Below, one piece after another: positions 48,979 through 58,171 of a DNA stretch of 64,000 nt. A model generated the notes under the pieces. The model worked only from the letters and a program-made list of their open reading frames with translations. It did not search any database and was not told where the DNA came from. Position 1 is the stretch's first letter. Each line of letters starts with the position of its first letter. The position numbers were made by a program, and so were the translations under genes. Where the stretch lies: NCBI RefSeq assembly GCF_003633775.1, contig NZ_RBIN01000010.1, positions 1-64,000 on the forward strand. Direction: 5' to 3'. Source of the stretch: Kushneria sinocarnis. GTDB taxonomy: Bacteria > Pseudomonadota > Gammaproteobacteria > Pseudomonadales > Halomonadaceae.

Positions 48979-50010
48979 ATGATCGATCATGACACTCTGA
49001 CCGGCCGGCACTCATTCCGGCCCCGATTTCTGAAGACCCTCTTTTCGGGCCCCTTCGTCTTTTCCGATTCCGGCTGGCAGTGGTGGCTCCACGGCAGCGA
49101 AGCCGAAGCGGCGGCGCGCCTGATGGATAGCCAGCAGCAGGGCACCAGCCCGGCACGGCTGGTCATGCTCAGGGACCACAAGGGCCGCAGGGCCTTTCGA
49201 CTCGATCTCGAGCCGATGCCCTGTTTTGCCAAGGAGGTCACCATGACGTCACTGAGAACGCGGCTGGGCGCCCTGCTGGGCAGAAGCAATGTGCTGCTGC
49301 GCTACGATCATGGTACGGCCGAAACCCGCCACAACCTGTTTCTCGACAGCCATACCTCCAGTGGCGTCAGAACCCTGGCGCTGGGTGAGCACGTGCGCCA
49401 CGGACTGCCGGACCGCCAGATCCTGATTCATGAATATCTCAGTGGCTGGCAGCCGCTCGGTGAAGTCTGGCGGGCAACCGATCGGGACGATGACCGGCAG
49501 CAGCTCGCCGCACGACTCGAAGACCTGCTGGGCGAGCTGTACAGCCACCGCATCTGCCATCTCGATCTCAATGCGGGGCACATCATGGTACCCGAGGACA
49601 GGTCGCTCCCCATGCGGGTAATCGACTGCGGCCGGATGTGTACGTCGGTCAGGAATCCGCTGATCGCCACCGCACTGCATGTCGGCAAGCTGATGCGCGA
49701 TCTCGGCGCTCCAGAGATCCCGGAACGCCATGCCCAGGCCCGCAACATGCTTCGCCGCATCGCCGGCGCTGCCGCCGACGCGCCGCGCGCCCAGCAGGTC
49801 CTGCTGCTGGCCTGCCGCTACCGGATCAGCAAGCGGCTCAACAAGCGTCGGCTGATCATGAACGCCTCGCAAAAGGCGATCGATCTGGCGACCTTCGAAG
49901 CCCGGCTGCTGACCGATCCCAGAAACCGCCCACCGGCTCCCTCAGCACTTCAGGGCGCACTGCCCGGACCGGGAGCCGAGAAGTTCGAGCAGGCGTGTCC
50001 TATCGAATGA
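48979..50010 (+). CDS. Lipopolysaccharide (Kdo) kinase-like protein
   Basis: A 343-residue protein kinase-fold protein resembling the KdkA/WaaP LPS kinase group. The catalytic loop reads HLDLNAGHIMV (H194, D196, N198) and the metal-binding segment VIDCGRM (D216) stands in for DFG; KdkA-type proteins have HxDLNxHN and IDFD at these places. A clear glycine-rich loop is not visible in the N-lobe. A Pro-rich tail closes the protein. No LPS genes adjoin it. Assignment to a Kdo kinase is by motif only; an inactive or different kinase is possible. Confidence 0.65.
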   Translation: MIDHDTLTGRHSFRPRFLKTLFSGPFVFSDSGWQWWLHGSEAEAAARLMDSQQQGTSPARLVMLRDHKGRRAFRLDLEPMPCFAKEVTMTSLRTRLGALLGRSNVLLRYDHGTAETRHNLFLDSHTSSGVRTLALGEHVRHGLPDRQILIHEYLSGWQPLGEVWRATDRDDDRQQLAARLEDLLGELYSHRICHLDLNAGHIMVPEDRSLPMRVIDCGRMCTSVRNPLIATALHVGKLMRDLGAPEIPERHAQARNMLRRIAGAAADAPRAQQVLLLACRYRISKRLNKRRLIMNASQKAIDLATFEARLLTDPRNRPPAPSALQGALPGPGAEKFEQACPIE

Positions 50011-50385
50011 GGCGCCCTGCCCGGACCACCGGCATCGACCGTCTCGGCATCAACCGTCTCGGCAGCGGGCCTGCCCGGCCAGCGGCACTGAATTGCCGAC
50101 TCGTGGCATGAGTTCATGATCACGCCGCGCCAGGCAAGGGCTGTACAGGGCCTGGTCGCCGGACATTGCCCCCCTCGGCCGCGCGTCGCGGGCCATCGCC
50201 CATGACGCCGGGGACCGTAACCGTTATCATCGACTGCCTGGAGCAGAAGCGGTCGCTGTCACGAACTCTTCGATGTACAGGATCGGGCCAGGCGCCCCCT
50301 GTTGTCGGAGTACGGGCTACTGCTCGCCCGGCGCCCTTTCAATTGCCATGCTGCCAGGGTCATGTTCCGGCCCGGGAGAGTATAC
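50011..50385. other. Intergenic region upstream of cbiX
   Basis: A 375-base gap. It contains a tandem 15-base repeat (50031-50060) just past the kinase-like gene and GC-rich inverted repeats such as CAGGCAAGGG..CAGGGCCTG near 50140-50156. I find no convincing promoter, and no cobalamin riboswitch core. Confidence 0.45.
50031..50060. repeat. Tandem 15-base repeat, two copies
   Basis: GGCATCGACCGTCTC is followed directly by GGCATCAACCGTCTC, with one difference, then by GGCA. It lies 20 bases after the kinase-like stop codon. Too short to assign a function. Confidence 0.6.
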
Positions 50386-50787
50386 GTGAACAAAGCCCTG
50401 ATACTACTTGCCCACGGCTCCACCGATCCGCGCTGGCAGGCCCCCTTTCAGACCATGGAGGAGCGGGTACGTGCCCGCATGAGCATGCCGGTGCGGCTGG
50501 CCAACATGGAGCTCTGTGACCCCCTGCTGGAGGATGTCGTGGCCTCCCTGATCCGGGAGGGGCACCAGCACATCGACATCCTGCCACTGTTCTTTGCTGC
50601 CGGCCGCCATCTGCGCGAGGATGTGCCGGCCCAGCTGGACGCCCTGCGCGAGGCCCACCCGTCGGTCACCCTCGATCTGCTCGATCCGGTGGGACAGCAT
50701 CCGGCCTTCATTGAAGCCGTCATTCATATCGTGGAAGCACGCGATGCCGACCCGGCACTTGTACAAAACCGCTCCCATGTACAATAA
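50386..50787 (+). CDS. cbiX: Sirohydrochlorin cobaltochelatase-like protein (CbiX)
   Basis: Single-domain CbiX-type chelatase of 133 residues; two such domains make the long form. The metal-binding histidine is H10 in LLAHGSTD, and the second is in FFAAGRHLREDVP. The GTG at 50386 is chosen because GGGAGAG lies 7 bases upstream and the family N-terminus (KALILLAHGS) begins there. It could insert cobalt or iron into sirohydrochlorin, for cobalamin or siroheme; no other tetrapyrrole gene is nearby to decide. Directly upstream of the MerR gene. Confidence 0.85.
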   Translation: MNKALILLAHGSTDPRWQAPFQTMEERVRARMSMPVRLANMELCDPLLEDVVASLIREGHQHIDILPLFFAAGRHLREDVPAQLDALREAHPSVTLDLLDPVGQHPAFIEAVIHIVEARDADPALVQNRSHVQ

Positions 50788-50954
50788 TCCCTGATAAGTG
50801 GATACACGGGATGCCCGGTACGGTTGGCATTCACTTACGGCTTGTGAAGCACGGATGATACCCTCAAGCCAAATGTCACATTGATTTTCGTTCTGATACA
50901 GAAATTTCCTTCTCTACAGGGGCTGTACAGAAGCGAAGGAGGTCTGGTCACGCC

Positions 50955-51896
50955 ATGACAGAGAACCTGAGCGAAAGCGCTGGTGGTCCCCTGTACCCGA
51001 TTCGCGAGGTCTCACGGCTGACCGGCGTCAACTCCGTCACCCTGCGTGCCTGGGAGCGACGCTACGGTCTGATTCAGCCCCGTCGTACTCCCAAGGGGCA
51101 CCGGCTCTATGCCCGTGAGGATATCGAGCGGGTCGAGCGCATCCTGCAGTGGCTCAATCGCGGCGTGCCGGTCAGCCAGGTCAGCGAACTGCTGGATCGC
51201 AGTGCCAGCAGCACGGCCCCGCCGCCCAGGGAGAGCGTCGGCCATGTGGAAGCCGACTGGCAGAGTCAGTGCCAGGAAGCCGTGGTGGCGGTCGAAACCT
51301 TCGATGTATCCCGTCTGGACACCCTGTTCACCCGCAGCATGGGGCTTTATCCGGTCAATACGGCCATCTCGCAGCTGTGGCGGCCGGTGGTCGAGCAGCT
51401 GGAAACCCGCTGGCACAACGCACCCGATGGCTGCGCCCAGCGGCACTTCTTCGAGTCCTTCCTGCGTACCCGGCTGGGCCTGCGGCTCTACCACGGCAAT
51501 CTCGAGCACAATGAGCCGCGGCTGTTGATGAGCCGGCTGCCCGATGATCCCAGCCTGCTCTGGCTGCTGCTGCTGGCCTTCACGGCCAGTACCGGCGGCT
51601 TCAACATCACCTTCTTCGATGCCCCGATACCGCTGGAGCAGCTGCCCATGACGGCCCGGCGCATCAATGCCCAGGCGGTGCTGCTGGCCGGCGGCACGAC
51701 CGATCGCACCGGCGAGACGCGCAGCGCCCTGTGCGATCTGCGCGCCCAGCTCGATGCGCCGCTGTGCATCTGTGGGCCCTTTGCCCGCGACAGCGAGCAG
51801 GACTGCAGCACCCATGGCCTGCTGGCACTGGACGATGATCCGGCCCAGGCGGTGACCCAGCTGCGCACCCTGATCAACCACCCGACGGCCGACTGA
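50955..51896 (+). CDS. MerR-family regulator beside photolyase
   Basis: A 313-residue regulator with an N-terminal MerR winged helix-turn-helix (YPIREVSRLTGVNSVTLRAWERRYGLI, residues 14-38, RRTPKGHRLY wing). A long C-terminal domain with the layout of the B12-binding helical and Rossmann regions of the MlrA/CarH/LitR group follows. The cobalamin-ligating DxHxxG motif is not visible, so light sensing through B12 is doubtful. Position immediately before a photolyase gene on the same strand matches known MerR-phr pairs. AGGAGG lies 12 bases before the ATG, rather far. Confidence 0.8.
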   Translation: MTENLSESAGGPLYPIREVSRLTGVNSVTLRAWERRYGLIQPRRTPKGHRLYAREDIERVERILQWLNRGVPVSQVSELLDRSASSTAPPPRESVGHVEADWQSQCQEAVVAVETFDVSRLDTLFTRSMGLYPVNTAISQLWRPVVEQLETRWHNAPDGCAQRHFFESFLRTRLGLRLYHGNLEHNEPRLLMSRLPDDPSLLWLLLLAFTASTGGFNITFFDAPIPLEQLPMTARRINAQAVLLAGGTTDRTGETRSALCDLRAQLDAPLCICGPFARDSEQDCSTHGLLALDDDPAQAVTQLRTLINHPTAD

Positions 51897-51962
51897 AGGC
51901 CGCCGGCCGGCCAGGGCGCAGGGACGCGCCCGGCCGGCAACCCCACCCGCACGGAGCATCCC

Positions 51963-53387
51963 TTGGCTTCACGTCAACTGGTCTGGTTTCGCACCGACCT
52001 TCGCACCATCGATCATACGGCCCTCTCTCATGCCGCCGAACGGGGGCCGGTCATCGGTGTGGTCGTGCGAACGCTGCAACAGTGGCGTGAACACGGCCAT
52101 GGCGCCAACAAGCTCGATTTCTGGCAGCGCGGCATTGCAGCACTCTCCGAGGAACTCACGGCACTGCGCATTCCGCTGAAGATCCTGGATATCGACACCT
52201 TCGAACGCACGCCCGACGCCCTGCTCGAGCTGACCCGTGACCTGGCGTGCGAGGCGCTGCACTTCAACGACGAATACGGGCTCAACGAGCAGAACCGCGA
52301 TCGCCGGGTACATGCCACCCTGTCGGAAGCCGACATTGCCGTGCATCGCTATACCGATCAGGTGATCTTTACCCCGGGCACCCTGAAGACCGGCAGCGGG
52401 GACTACTACTCGGTCTTCACCCCCTTTCTGAAGGCCTGGCTCAAGCAGGTCGGCGCCGATCAGCTGGCACAGCACGATGCCCCGTCGCGTCAGGCGCCCA
52501 TGGCCGGCATCGCCACCGATCCGCTTCCGCCACTACCGGCAGGGGAGCAGGCCGGACAGGCGTTCCATGAGCTCTGGCCGGCCGGCGAGGAGGCCGCAGC
52601 CGACCGGCTGGCTCGCTTCCTTGATCGCCGGGTGCGGCACTATCAGGACCAGCGGGACTTTCCGGAAGAGACCGCCACCAGCGAACTCTCCCCCTACATT
52701 GCCCTGGGCATGATCTCACCGCGGCAGTGCCTCAATGCTGCCGCGGCCCGCAATCATGGCCATCTGGGGGATGGCGATCGCAACCTGACCGGGTGGATCA
52801 GTGAACTGGTATGGCGTGAATTCTATCAGCATCTTCTGGTGGGCTATCCGCGCCTGAGCCGCGGCGAGCCCTTCAAGCTCGAGACCCGCCAGCTGGCCTG
52901 GCGGGACAGCGAAGAGGACTTTGCTGCCTGGTGCGAGGGCCGCACCGGCTATCCGCTGGTGGATGCCGCCATGAAGCAGCTGGTCACCCGTGGCTGGATG
53001 CACAACCGGCTGCGCATGGTCACCGCAATGTTCCTGACCAAGCACCTGCTGATCCACTGGCACCGTGGCGAGCAGTTCTTCCTGCAGCATCTGGTCGATG
53101 GCGAGCTGGGTTCCAACAATGGCGGCTGGCAGTGGGCGGCCTCGACCGGCACCGATGCCGCGCCCTATTTTCGCATCTTCAATCCCACCACCCAGGCGCA
53201 ACGCTTCGACCCCGACGGCGCATTCATTGCCCGCTACCTGCCCGAACTGGCCGAACTGGCGCCACGCGCCCGCCACGAGCCGAACAGTCAGCAGCGCCGG
53301 GATACCGGCTATCCCGCTCCCATCGTCGATCACCGGGCAGCCCGCCAGCGGGCACTCGAGGCCTTCGCCCCCGCCGACAATGGCTGA
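51963..53387 (+). CDS. phrB: Deoxyribodipyrimidine photolyase (class I)
   Basis: Light-driven repair of cyclobutane pyrimidine dimers. The N-terminal antenna-binding domain begins QLVWFRTDLRTIDHTAL. The C-terminal FAD domain shows the signature WGGW-like GGWQWAASTGTDAAPYFRIFNP and NGWMHNR-like TRGWMHNRLRM. It has 474 residues, the E. coli PhrB size. The start codon is TTG at 51963, with GGAG 6 bases upstream and the family N-terminus in frame. It lies 66 bases after the MerR gene, with a GC-rich imperfect hairpin (about 51902-51938) between them. Confidence 0.95.
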   Translation: MASRQLVWFRTDLRTIDHTALSHAAERGPVIGVVVRTLQQWREHGHGANKLDFWQRGIAALSEELTALRIPLKILDIDTFERTPDALLELTRDLACEALHFNDEYGLNEQNRDRRVHATLSEADIAVHRYTDQVIFTPGTLKTGSGDYYSVFTPFLKAWLKQVGADQLAQHDAPSRQAPMAGIATDPLPPLPAGEQAGQAFHELWPAGEEAAADRLARFLDRRVRHYQDQRDFPEETATSELSPYIALGMISPRQCLNAAAARNHGHLGDGDRNLTGWISELVWREFYQHLLVGYPRLSRGEPFKLETRQLAWRDSEEDFAAWCEGRTGYPLVDAAMKQLVTRGWMHNRLRMVTAMFLTKHLLIHWHRGEQFFLQHLVDGELGSNNGGWQWAASTGTDAAPYFRIFNPTTQAQRFDPDGAFIARYLPELAELAPRARHEPNSQQRRDTGYPAPIVDHRAARQRALEAFAPADNG

Positions 53388-53547
53388 ATGCGGGCTGACC
53401 CGGAGGCACAATCCATCGTCAGGCACCTGCCGGATGTGACACAATGCCTCCCCTGTTGGTACCCGTGGCGTGCATTCGGTCATGCCTGCCAGTACACTGG
53501 AGCGCGCCCGACACAGGCCCAATTCCAATGATTTCCGGAAAGAATCA

Positions 53548-54063
53548 GTGACGAAGCAACACTCCTTTACCCATGAGCAGCTGCTGCAGTGCAGCCGTGG
53601 CGAACTTTTCGGCCCCGGCAATGCCCAGCTGCCGGCACCGAACATGCTGATGCTCGATCGCATCACACATATCCATGAAGAGGGTGGTCGATACGGCAAG
53701 GGCGAGTTGATCGCTGAACTGGACATTCATCCGGATCTCTGGTTTTTTAAGTGCCACTTCCCGGGAGACCCGGTCATGCCGGGCTGTCTGGGGCTGGATG
53801 CCATGTGGCAGCTGGTCGGCTTTCACCTGGGCTGGCTCGGCAATCCCGGCAAGGGACGAGCGCTGGGCTGTGGCGAGGTCAAGTTTTTCGGTCAGATCCT
53901 GCCCGATGCCCGCAAGGTGACCTATCACATCCACATGAAACGTGTGATCACCCGCCGGCTCATCCTGGGGATTGCCGATGGCACCCTGTCCGTGGATGAC
54001 CGGGAGATCTATCAGGCCAACGATCTGCGTGTCGGCCTGTTCACTTCCACAGCGAACTTCTGA
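53548..54063 (+). CDS. fabA: 3-hydroxydecanoyl-ACP dehydratase/isomerase
   Basis: Introduces the cis double bond of unsaturated fatty acids at the C10 stage. The 171 residues align with E. coli FabA throughout; catalytic H70 (FKCHFPGD) and D84 (CLGLDAMW) are at the same places. The GTG at 53548 is preceded by GGAAAGA, and the N-terminus starting there fits the family; frames upstream do not. First gene of fabA-fabB, 13 bases apart. Confidence 0.97.
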   Translation: MTKQHSFTHEQLLQCSRGELFGPGNAQLPAPNMLMLDRITHIHEEGGRYGKGELIAELDIHPDLWFFKCHFPGDPVMPGCLGLDAMWQLVGFHLGWLGNPGKGRALGCGEVKFFGQILPDARKVTYHIHMKRVITRRLILGIADGTLSVDDREIYQANDLRVGLFTSTANF

Positions 54064-54076
54064 TCGGGAGGCTCCC

Positions 54077-55294
54077 ATGCGACGAGTGGTAGTCACCGGC
54101 CTGGGCATCGTCTCCTGCCTGGGCAATGACCAGCATCAGGTCCTGACGTCTCTCAGGGAGGGGCGCTCCGGGATCCGCTTTCGTGAAGACTATGTCGAAC
54201 GCGGCATGCGCAGCCACGTGGCCGGCACGGTGGACATCGATCTCGATGCGCTGGTGGATCGCAAGCAGCGTCGCTTCATGGGCGACGCCGCCGCCTACGC
54301 CCATGTCTCCATGCAGCAGGCCATCGAGGATGCCGGCCTCGAACCGAACGAGATCTCCAGTCCTCGTACCGGGCTGATCGCCGGTTCCGGGGGCGCCTCC
54401 TCGGCCAACCAGGTCGAGGCTGCCGATATCCTGCGCGAGAAGGGGCTACGCCGGGTCGGACCCTATCGGGTCACCCGGACCATGGGCAGCACGGTATCGG
54501 CCTGTCTGGCCACGCCGTTTGCCATCAAGGGGGTCAACTATTCGATCTCCTCGGCCTGTGCCACTTCGGCGCACTGCATCGGCGCGGCCATGGAGCAGAT
54601 CCAGCTCGGCAAGCAGGACATCGTCTTTGCCGGTGGCGGCGAGGAGGAGCACTGGACCATGTCCAGCCTGTTCGATGCCATGGGCGCCCTCTCGACCGGT
54701 TTCAACGATGACCCCGAGCGCGCCTCACGCCCCTATGACACCCATCGCGACGGCTTCGTGATCGCGGGTGGCGGCGCCATGCTGGTAATCGAGGAGCTCG
54801 AGCATGCCCGCGCCCGGGGGGCGAAGATCTACGCCGAACTGATCGGCTACGGCGCCAACTCGGACGGCCATGACATGGTCGCACCTTCCGGCGAGGGCGG
54901 GGCGCGCTGCATGCGTCAGGCGCTCGCCAGCGTGCAGGCGCCGATCGACTATATCAACACCCACGGCACCTCGACCTCGGTGGGCGACATCAGCGAGCTT
55001 CGCGGTCTGCGCGAGGTCTTCGGGGACAGCGTACCACCGCTCTCCTCGACCAAGTCGCTGACCGGGCACTCGCTGGGGGCCACCGGCGCCCAGGAAGCCA
55101 TCTACACGCTGCTGATGATGCAGCACGGCTTCATCTCCGCCTCGGCCAACCTCGACGAGCTCGATCCCGCTGCCGAGGGCTTCGATATCGTGCGCCAGCG
55201 GCGCGACGACGTCACCCTCAACCGGGCGCTCTCCAACAGCTTCGGCTTCGGTGGCACCAATGCCTGCCTGGTCTTCAGCCGCCTGATCGACTGA
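54077..55294 (+). CDS. fabB: 3-oxoacyl-ACP synthase I
   Basis: Elongates the cis-3-decenoyl product of FabA in unsaturated fatty acid synthesis. The 405 residues carry the catalytic triad Cys161 (SSACATSAH), His in NTHGTSTS and His in [16 protein letters not shown] lies 5 bases before the ATG. Forms the fabA-fabB operon typical of gammaproteobacteria, which FabR or FadR usually controls; no site was identified here. Confidence 0.97.
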   Translation: MRRVVVTGLGIVSCLGNDQHQVLTSLREGRSGIRFREDYVERGMRSHVAGTVDIDLDALVDRKQRRFMGDAAAYAHVSMQQAIEDAGLEPNEISSPRTGLIAGSGGASSANQVEAADILREKGLRRVGPYRVTRTMGSTVSACLATPFAIKGVNYSISSACATSAHCIGAAMEQIQLGKQDIVFAGGGEEEHWTMSSLFDAMGALSTGFNDDPERASRPYDTHRDGFVIAGGGAMLVIEELEHARARGAKIYAELIGYGANSDGHDMVAPSGEGGARCMRQALASVQAPIDYINTHGTSTSVGDISELRGLREVFGDSVPPLSSTKSLTGHSLGATGAQEAIYTLLMMQHGFISASANLDELDPAAEGFDIVRQRRDDVTLNRALSNSFGFGGTNACLVFSRLID

Positions 55295-55304
55295 AGCCAT
55301 TGTC

Positions 55305-55327
55305 GCGCCGGGCACAGTGCCCGGCGC
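55305..55327. terminator. GC hairpin between fabB and acyltransferase gene
   Basis: A 9-bp stem GCGCCGGGC/GCCCGGCGC with a 5-base loop, 10 bases past the fabB stop, shared by convergent genes; only CTTC follows. Confidence 0.5.
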
Positions 55328-55341
55328 CTTCGATTCGCGGA

Positions 55342-56100
55342 TCAGCCGAGCGTGCCGGCCTGCGATTCATCCGGCTGCGCCGGACGCGGCACTTCCGAGA
55401 TTCGCGTCAGCTCTCCCTCGACGAAGCGTTCCACCTCCGCCAGCACCTCGTTGGGTCGTCGTCCCTCGGTTTCGATGACCGGGCCGATGACCATTGTCAG
55501 CTGCCCCGGCGATTTTGCCAGCCGCTTTCCGGGCCAGCGCTCGCCGGCGTTGTGGGCCACCGGCACGATCGGTGCCCCCACCCGACAGGCCACGTGGATG
55601 CCGCTCTTCTTGAAGGAGCGACGGTGGCCGGGCGGCACCCGGGTACCTTCGGGAAAGATCAGTACCGACATGCCGGCCTTCAGCCGCTCGGCGCCCTCCG
55701 TCAGCACCTGGCGCACCGCCTGGGAAGGGTTGGTCCGATCCAGCGGAATCGGCCAGATCAGTCGCAGTGACCAGCCGAACACGGGAATTTTGAGCAGCTC
55801 CTTCTTGAAGACGGTGCACATCGGCGGCTTGATCAGCTGCAGATAAAGGGTTTCCCACTCGCTCTGATGATTGGAGAGCACCACGCAGGGACGCTCGGGA
55901 AGATGCTCGAGCCCCTCGATACGGTAGCGCACGCCACAGCAGAGACCGAACCAGAAGATGATGAACCGGTTGTACTGATTGAGCACCCGAAAGCGATGCC
56001 GAAGCGGCAGACAGGCCGCTACCGGCACCAGCGTGAATGCCGACACCACGATGGCCAGCAGATACCCGGTATAGAACAGCAGACTACGCAACAGCTTCAT
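55342..56100 (-). CDS. 1-acyl-sn-glycerol-3-phosphate acyltransferase (PlsC family)
   Basis: Acylates lysophosphatidic acid to phosphatidic acid, or a related lyso-lipid. The 252 residues include an N-terminal membrane helix, the catalytic block NHQSEWET (HX4E, a variant of HX4D frequent in this subgroup) and the substrate block FPEGTR. The ATG overlaps the stop of the RmlD-like gene by 4 bases (ATGA). A second PlsC usually exists in the genome, so this may be a paralogue. Confidence 0.88.
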   Translation of the reverse strand: MKLLRSLLFYTGYLLAIVVSAFTLVPVAACLPLRHRFRVLNQYNRFIIFWFGLCCGVRYRIEGLEHLPERPCVVLSNHQSEWETLYLQLIKPPMCTVFKKELLKIPVFGWSLRLIWPIPLDRTNPSQAVRQVLTEGAERLKAGMSVLIFPEGTRVPPGHRRSFKKSGIHVACRVGAPIVPVAHNAGERWPGKRLAKSPGQLTMVIGPVIETEGRRPNEVLAEVERFVEGELTRISEVPRPAQPDESQAGTLG

Positions 56101-56975
56101 GACCGGGCCTCCCCGCCCCCGTGATGTTCGGTGCACCAGAGTTCGAGCATGCGATCGATTTCCACCCGCCAGGGCTTCTGATGGATACCGAAGGTCTCCA
56201 GCGCCCGGCGGCAGTTGAGGATGCGCCTGAGCGGCTCATCGTGATGGTGATGCAGGGGGAGCACCTGGCCGGGCTCGATGGCCACCGACAGGCCGTGCAG
56301 GCGGGTCTCGAGCTGATGGCGGACTACCGACAGAAAGGTAAAGGGGCTGACCGGCTCAACGCCGGCGAAATGATACGCCCCCCAGGCTCGGGCACCATGC
56401 TGCTGCTGCAGCAGCATGCCGATCAGGGCCATGGCCAGCGCATCCACCGAAGCAGGACAGATGATGCCATCCTCGGCAGCACGCAGCGTCTCGCCCCGCT
56501 CCAGCGCCGTCAGTACTTCCGCCAGCCAGGCATCGCGCCCGGTCAGCCCGAACAGGGGACCGATCCGCAGGATGAAATGCTCCGGCAGCCGTGCCCGGAT
56601 CATGTCCCCGATCGCCACCATGCGCCGCAGTGCCTCGTCATACGGCGCCGGAATGGCGCTCTCTTCGATCGGTCGGGCGCTGCCCTGCTCGAAGATCTGA
56701 TCGCTGACGCACCAGAGCAGCGGGACCCCGGTCGCCAGACAGCTCTCGAGCACCGTCTCCACGGCAGCGGCATGACTCAGCACCAGCCCGGGATCAACGT
56801 CTGCAGGCCGGCCCAGCGGCGGAATCAGTACCATGTCGGGACGCTCGTGCGCGAGGGTGTCCACACTCACCGAGGCGTCCTGCAGGGCAGTCAGTTCGAT
56901 ATCGCCGCGTGACTGACAGAGTCCACCCAGCGCATGTCCCAGGCAGTGCTCGGCATCGAGAAGAAGTAGCTTCAT
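56097..56975 (-). CDS. RmlD-like sugar-nucleotide-binding / NAD-dependent reductase
   Basis: A 292-residue SDR of the RmlD (dTDP-4-dehydrorhamnose reductase) type. The N-terminus MKLLLLDAEHCLGHALGGLC is a divergent Rossmann start in which the GxxGxxG pattern is weak. The middle contains FILRIGPLFG and the C-terminal substrate-domain features ICPASVDALAMAL and AWGAYHFAG. Conserved YxxxK is not clear, so catalytic activity is uncertain. Translationally coupled to the acyltransferase gene downstream. No rhamnose-synthesis genes are near. Confidence 0.72.
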   Translation of the reverse strand: MKLLLLDAEHCLGHALGGLCQSRGDIELTALQDASVSVDTLAHERPDMVLIPPLGRPADVDPGLVLSHAAAVETVLESCLATGVPLLWCVSDQIFEQGSARPIEESAIPAPYDEALRRMVAIGDMIRARLPEHFILRIGPLFGLTGRDAWLAEVLTALERGETLRAAEDGIICPASVDALAMALIGMLLQQQHGARAWGAYHFAGVEPVSPFTFLSVVRHQLETRLHGLSVAIEPGQVLPLHHHHDEPLRRILNCRRALETFGIHQKPWRVEIDRMLELWCTEHHGGGEARS

Positions 56976-57325
56976 GTCATTCGATCTGAGTGCTTCGGAG
57001 TGGGGCTGTCGAAACGTGTGGCAGCATGATGGCGGACAGGATGAGTGCGCATCGCACCGGGCGCCCACTCTACAGAAAATCAGCCCGCGGGGCATCCGTT
57101 GCGCCCTGCCATCACGCGACCGAACCTGCCGCGGGAAACGGGCACCCGGCCACCTTCGCAACCGGCTGGCGCCCGGGGTAGCCGCCCCTTGCTGCTGCCA
57201 CACCACCGCAGATCATGCCCGCCCCGGCAGGTGGGCCCGGTTCAGATGGCCGGCCGCCGCCGGCACGAAAAACCCCGCCGGACGGGGTTTCGGGGCATGC
57301 TTAGCGCATGGCAGCAGGATCGATG
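56976..57325. other. Intergenic region between ssb and RmlD-like gene
   Basis: A 350-base gap on the minus-strand path from ssb to the RmlD-like gene. It contains the ssb terminator (57266-57290) and about 290 bases upstream of the RmlD-like gene in which I see no convincing promoter, RNA or gene. Confidence 0.5.
57266..57290 (-). terminator. ssb terminator
   Basis: An 8-bp stem AAACCCCG/CGGGGTTT (57270-57277 with 57283-57290) and a T run on the minus strand, 36 bases past the ssb stop. Confidence 0.88.
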
Positions 57326-57880
57326 CTAGAACGGTATTTCGTCATCGAAATCATCAAAGCTGCCCGGATTGGGGGCTCCCTGCCCCTGGCCGGAACCACC
57401 CTGACCGCCGCGCTGGCCACCGTCGTTCTGCTGACCACCACCATAGCTGCCCTGCTGGCCACTGCCCTGCTGGCCGCCACCGTAGTTGCCACCCTGCTGG
57501 CCACCATAGCCGCCCCCGCCGGAGAAGTTGCCGCCATCACCCCCGCGGGTGTCGAGCATCTGCATGTCATTGGCGACGATCTCGGTGGTATAGCGATCCT
57601 GACCGTCCTGGCCCTGCCACTTGCGCGTCTGCAGACGGCCCTCGACATAGATGCGCGAGCCCTTCTTGACATACTGCTGGGCAATCTCGGCCAGCTTGTT
57701 GAACATCACGACACTGTGCCATTCGGTGCGCTCCTGGCGCTGGCCGCTCTGCCGATCCGTCCAGCTGTCGGTGGTGGCCAGACGCAAGTTGCACACCGGG
57801 TTACCGGAGGGCAGATAACGGACTTCCGGATCCTGTCCCAGGTTGCCGATCAGAATGACCTTGTTCACCCCTCGGGCCAT
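57326..57880 (-). CDS. ssb: Single-stranded DNA-binding protein
   Basis: Tetrameric ssDNA-binding protein of replication, repair and recombination. The 184 residues have an N-terminal OB fold (1-112, [19 protein letters not shown]), a Gly/Gln-rich linker made of short repeated GGQQG-type units, and the acidic tip DDFDDEIPF that docks partner proteins. Divergent from uvrA across a region with a LexA-like site, as in E. coli. Confidence 0.98.
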   Translation of the reverse strand: MARGVNKVILIGNLGQDPEVRYLPSGNPVCNLRLATTDSWTDRQSGQRQERTEWHSVVMFNKLAEIAQQYVKKGSRIYVEGRLQTRKWQGQDGQDRYTTEIVANDMQMLDTRGGDGGNFSGGGGYGGQQGGNYGGGQQGSGQQGSYGGGQQNDGGQRGGQGGSGQGQGAPNPGSFDDFDDEIPF

Positions 57881-58171
57881 GTTTCTCTCCTCTGTCGTGC
57901 GGCGCAGGACGCCTGTATGAGCTGTCTGTCAGGGCAAGCCGCCTTGACAGGATCAGGTACTATATACTGTATGGATATTCACTGTCTTGATCGGCGATGA
58001 GTGGCCACGCCGCGGCGGGTCGCTCGGAGCGATGTAAAAAGCGCTTTCGGCATCACTCGCGCCACTGGACTATTCTACCGACCCGGCACCACGCCGGGAA
58101 AGGCGGTTGTCTTTGCGGCGGGCTCCGGCCACCGCCTATAGTATGCTATTGAGCCTGGTGACGAGGTAGGT
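57881..58171. other. ssb-uvrA divergent regulatory region
   Basis: A 291-base spacer. On the minus strand TATAGT (about 57958-57963) may serve ssb with AAGACA 18 bases upstream. On the plus strand TTGACA at 57944-57949 is the best -35 for uvrA, though its -10 is unclear. The LexA-like site overlaps both. A second TATAGT at 58137-58142 is close to uvrA without a -35. Confidence 0.5.
57965..57984. promoter_or_regulatory. LexA (SOS) box candidate
   Basis: TACTGTATGGATATTCACTG matches the gammaproteobacterial pattern CTG-N10-CAG with one change (CTG-N10-CAC), in the position used for the E. coli uvrA-ssb SOS box. Expected to repress both genes until DNA damage. Confidence 0.7.

Noticed and set aside
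50011..50385. Cobalamin riboswitch upstream of cbiX
   Set aside because: Only a short AGCGGCACTG-like string is present; the B12-box core and required pairing were not found.
57380..57560. Repeated short units in ssb as a CRISPR-like or mobile repeat
   Set aside because: They encode the Gly/Gln-rich linker of SSB and are in frame; no spacer structure.
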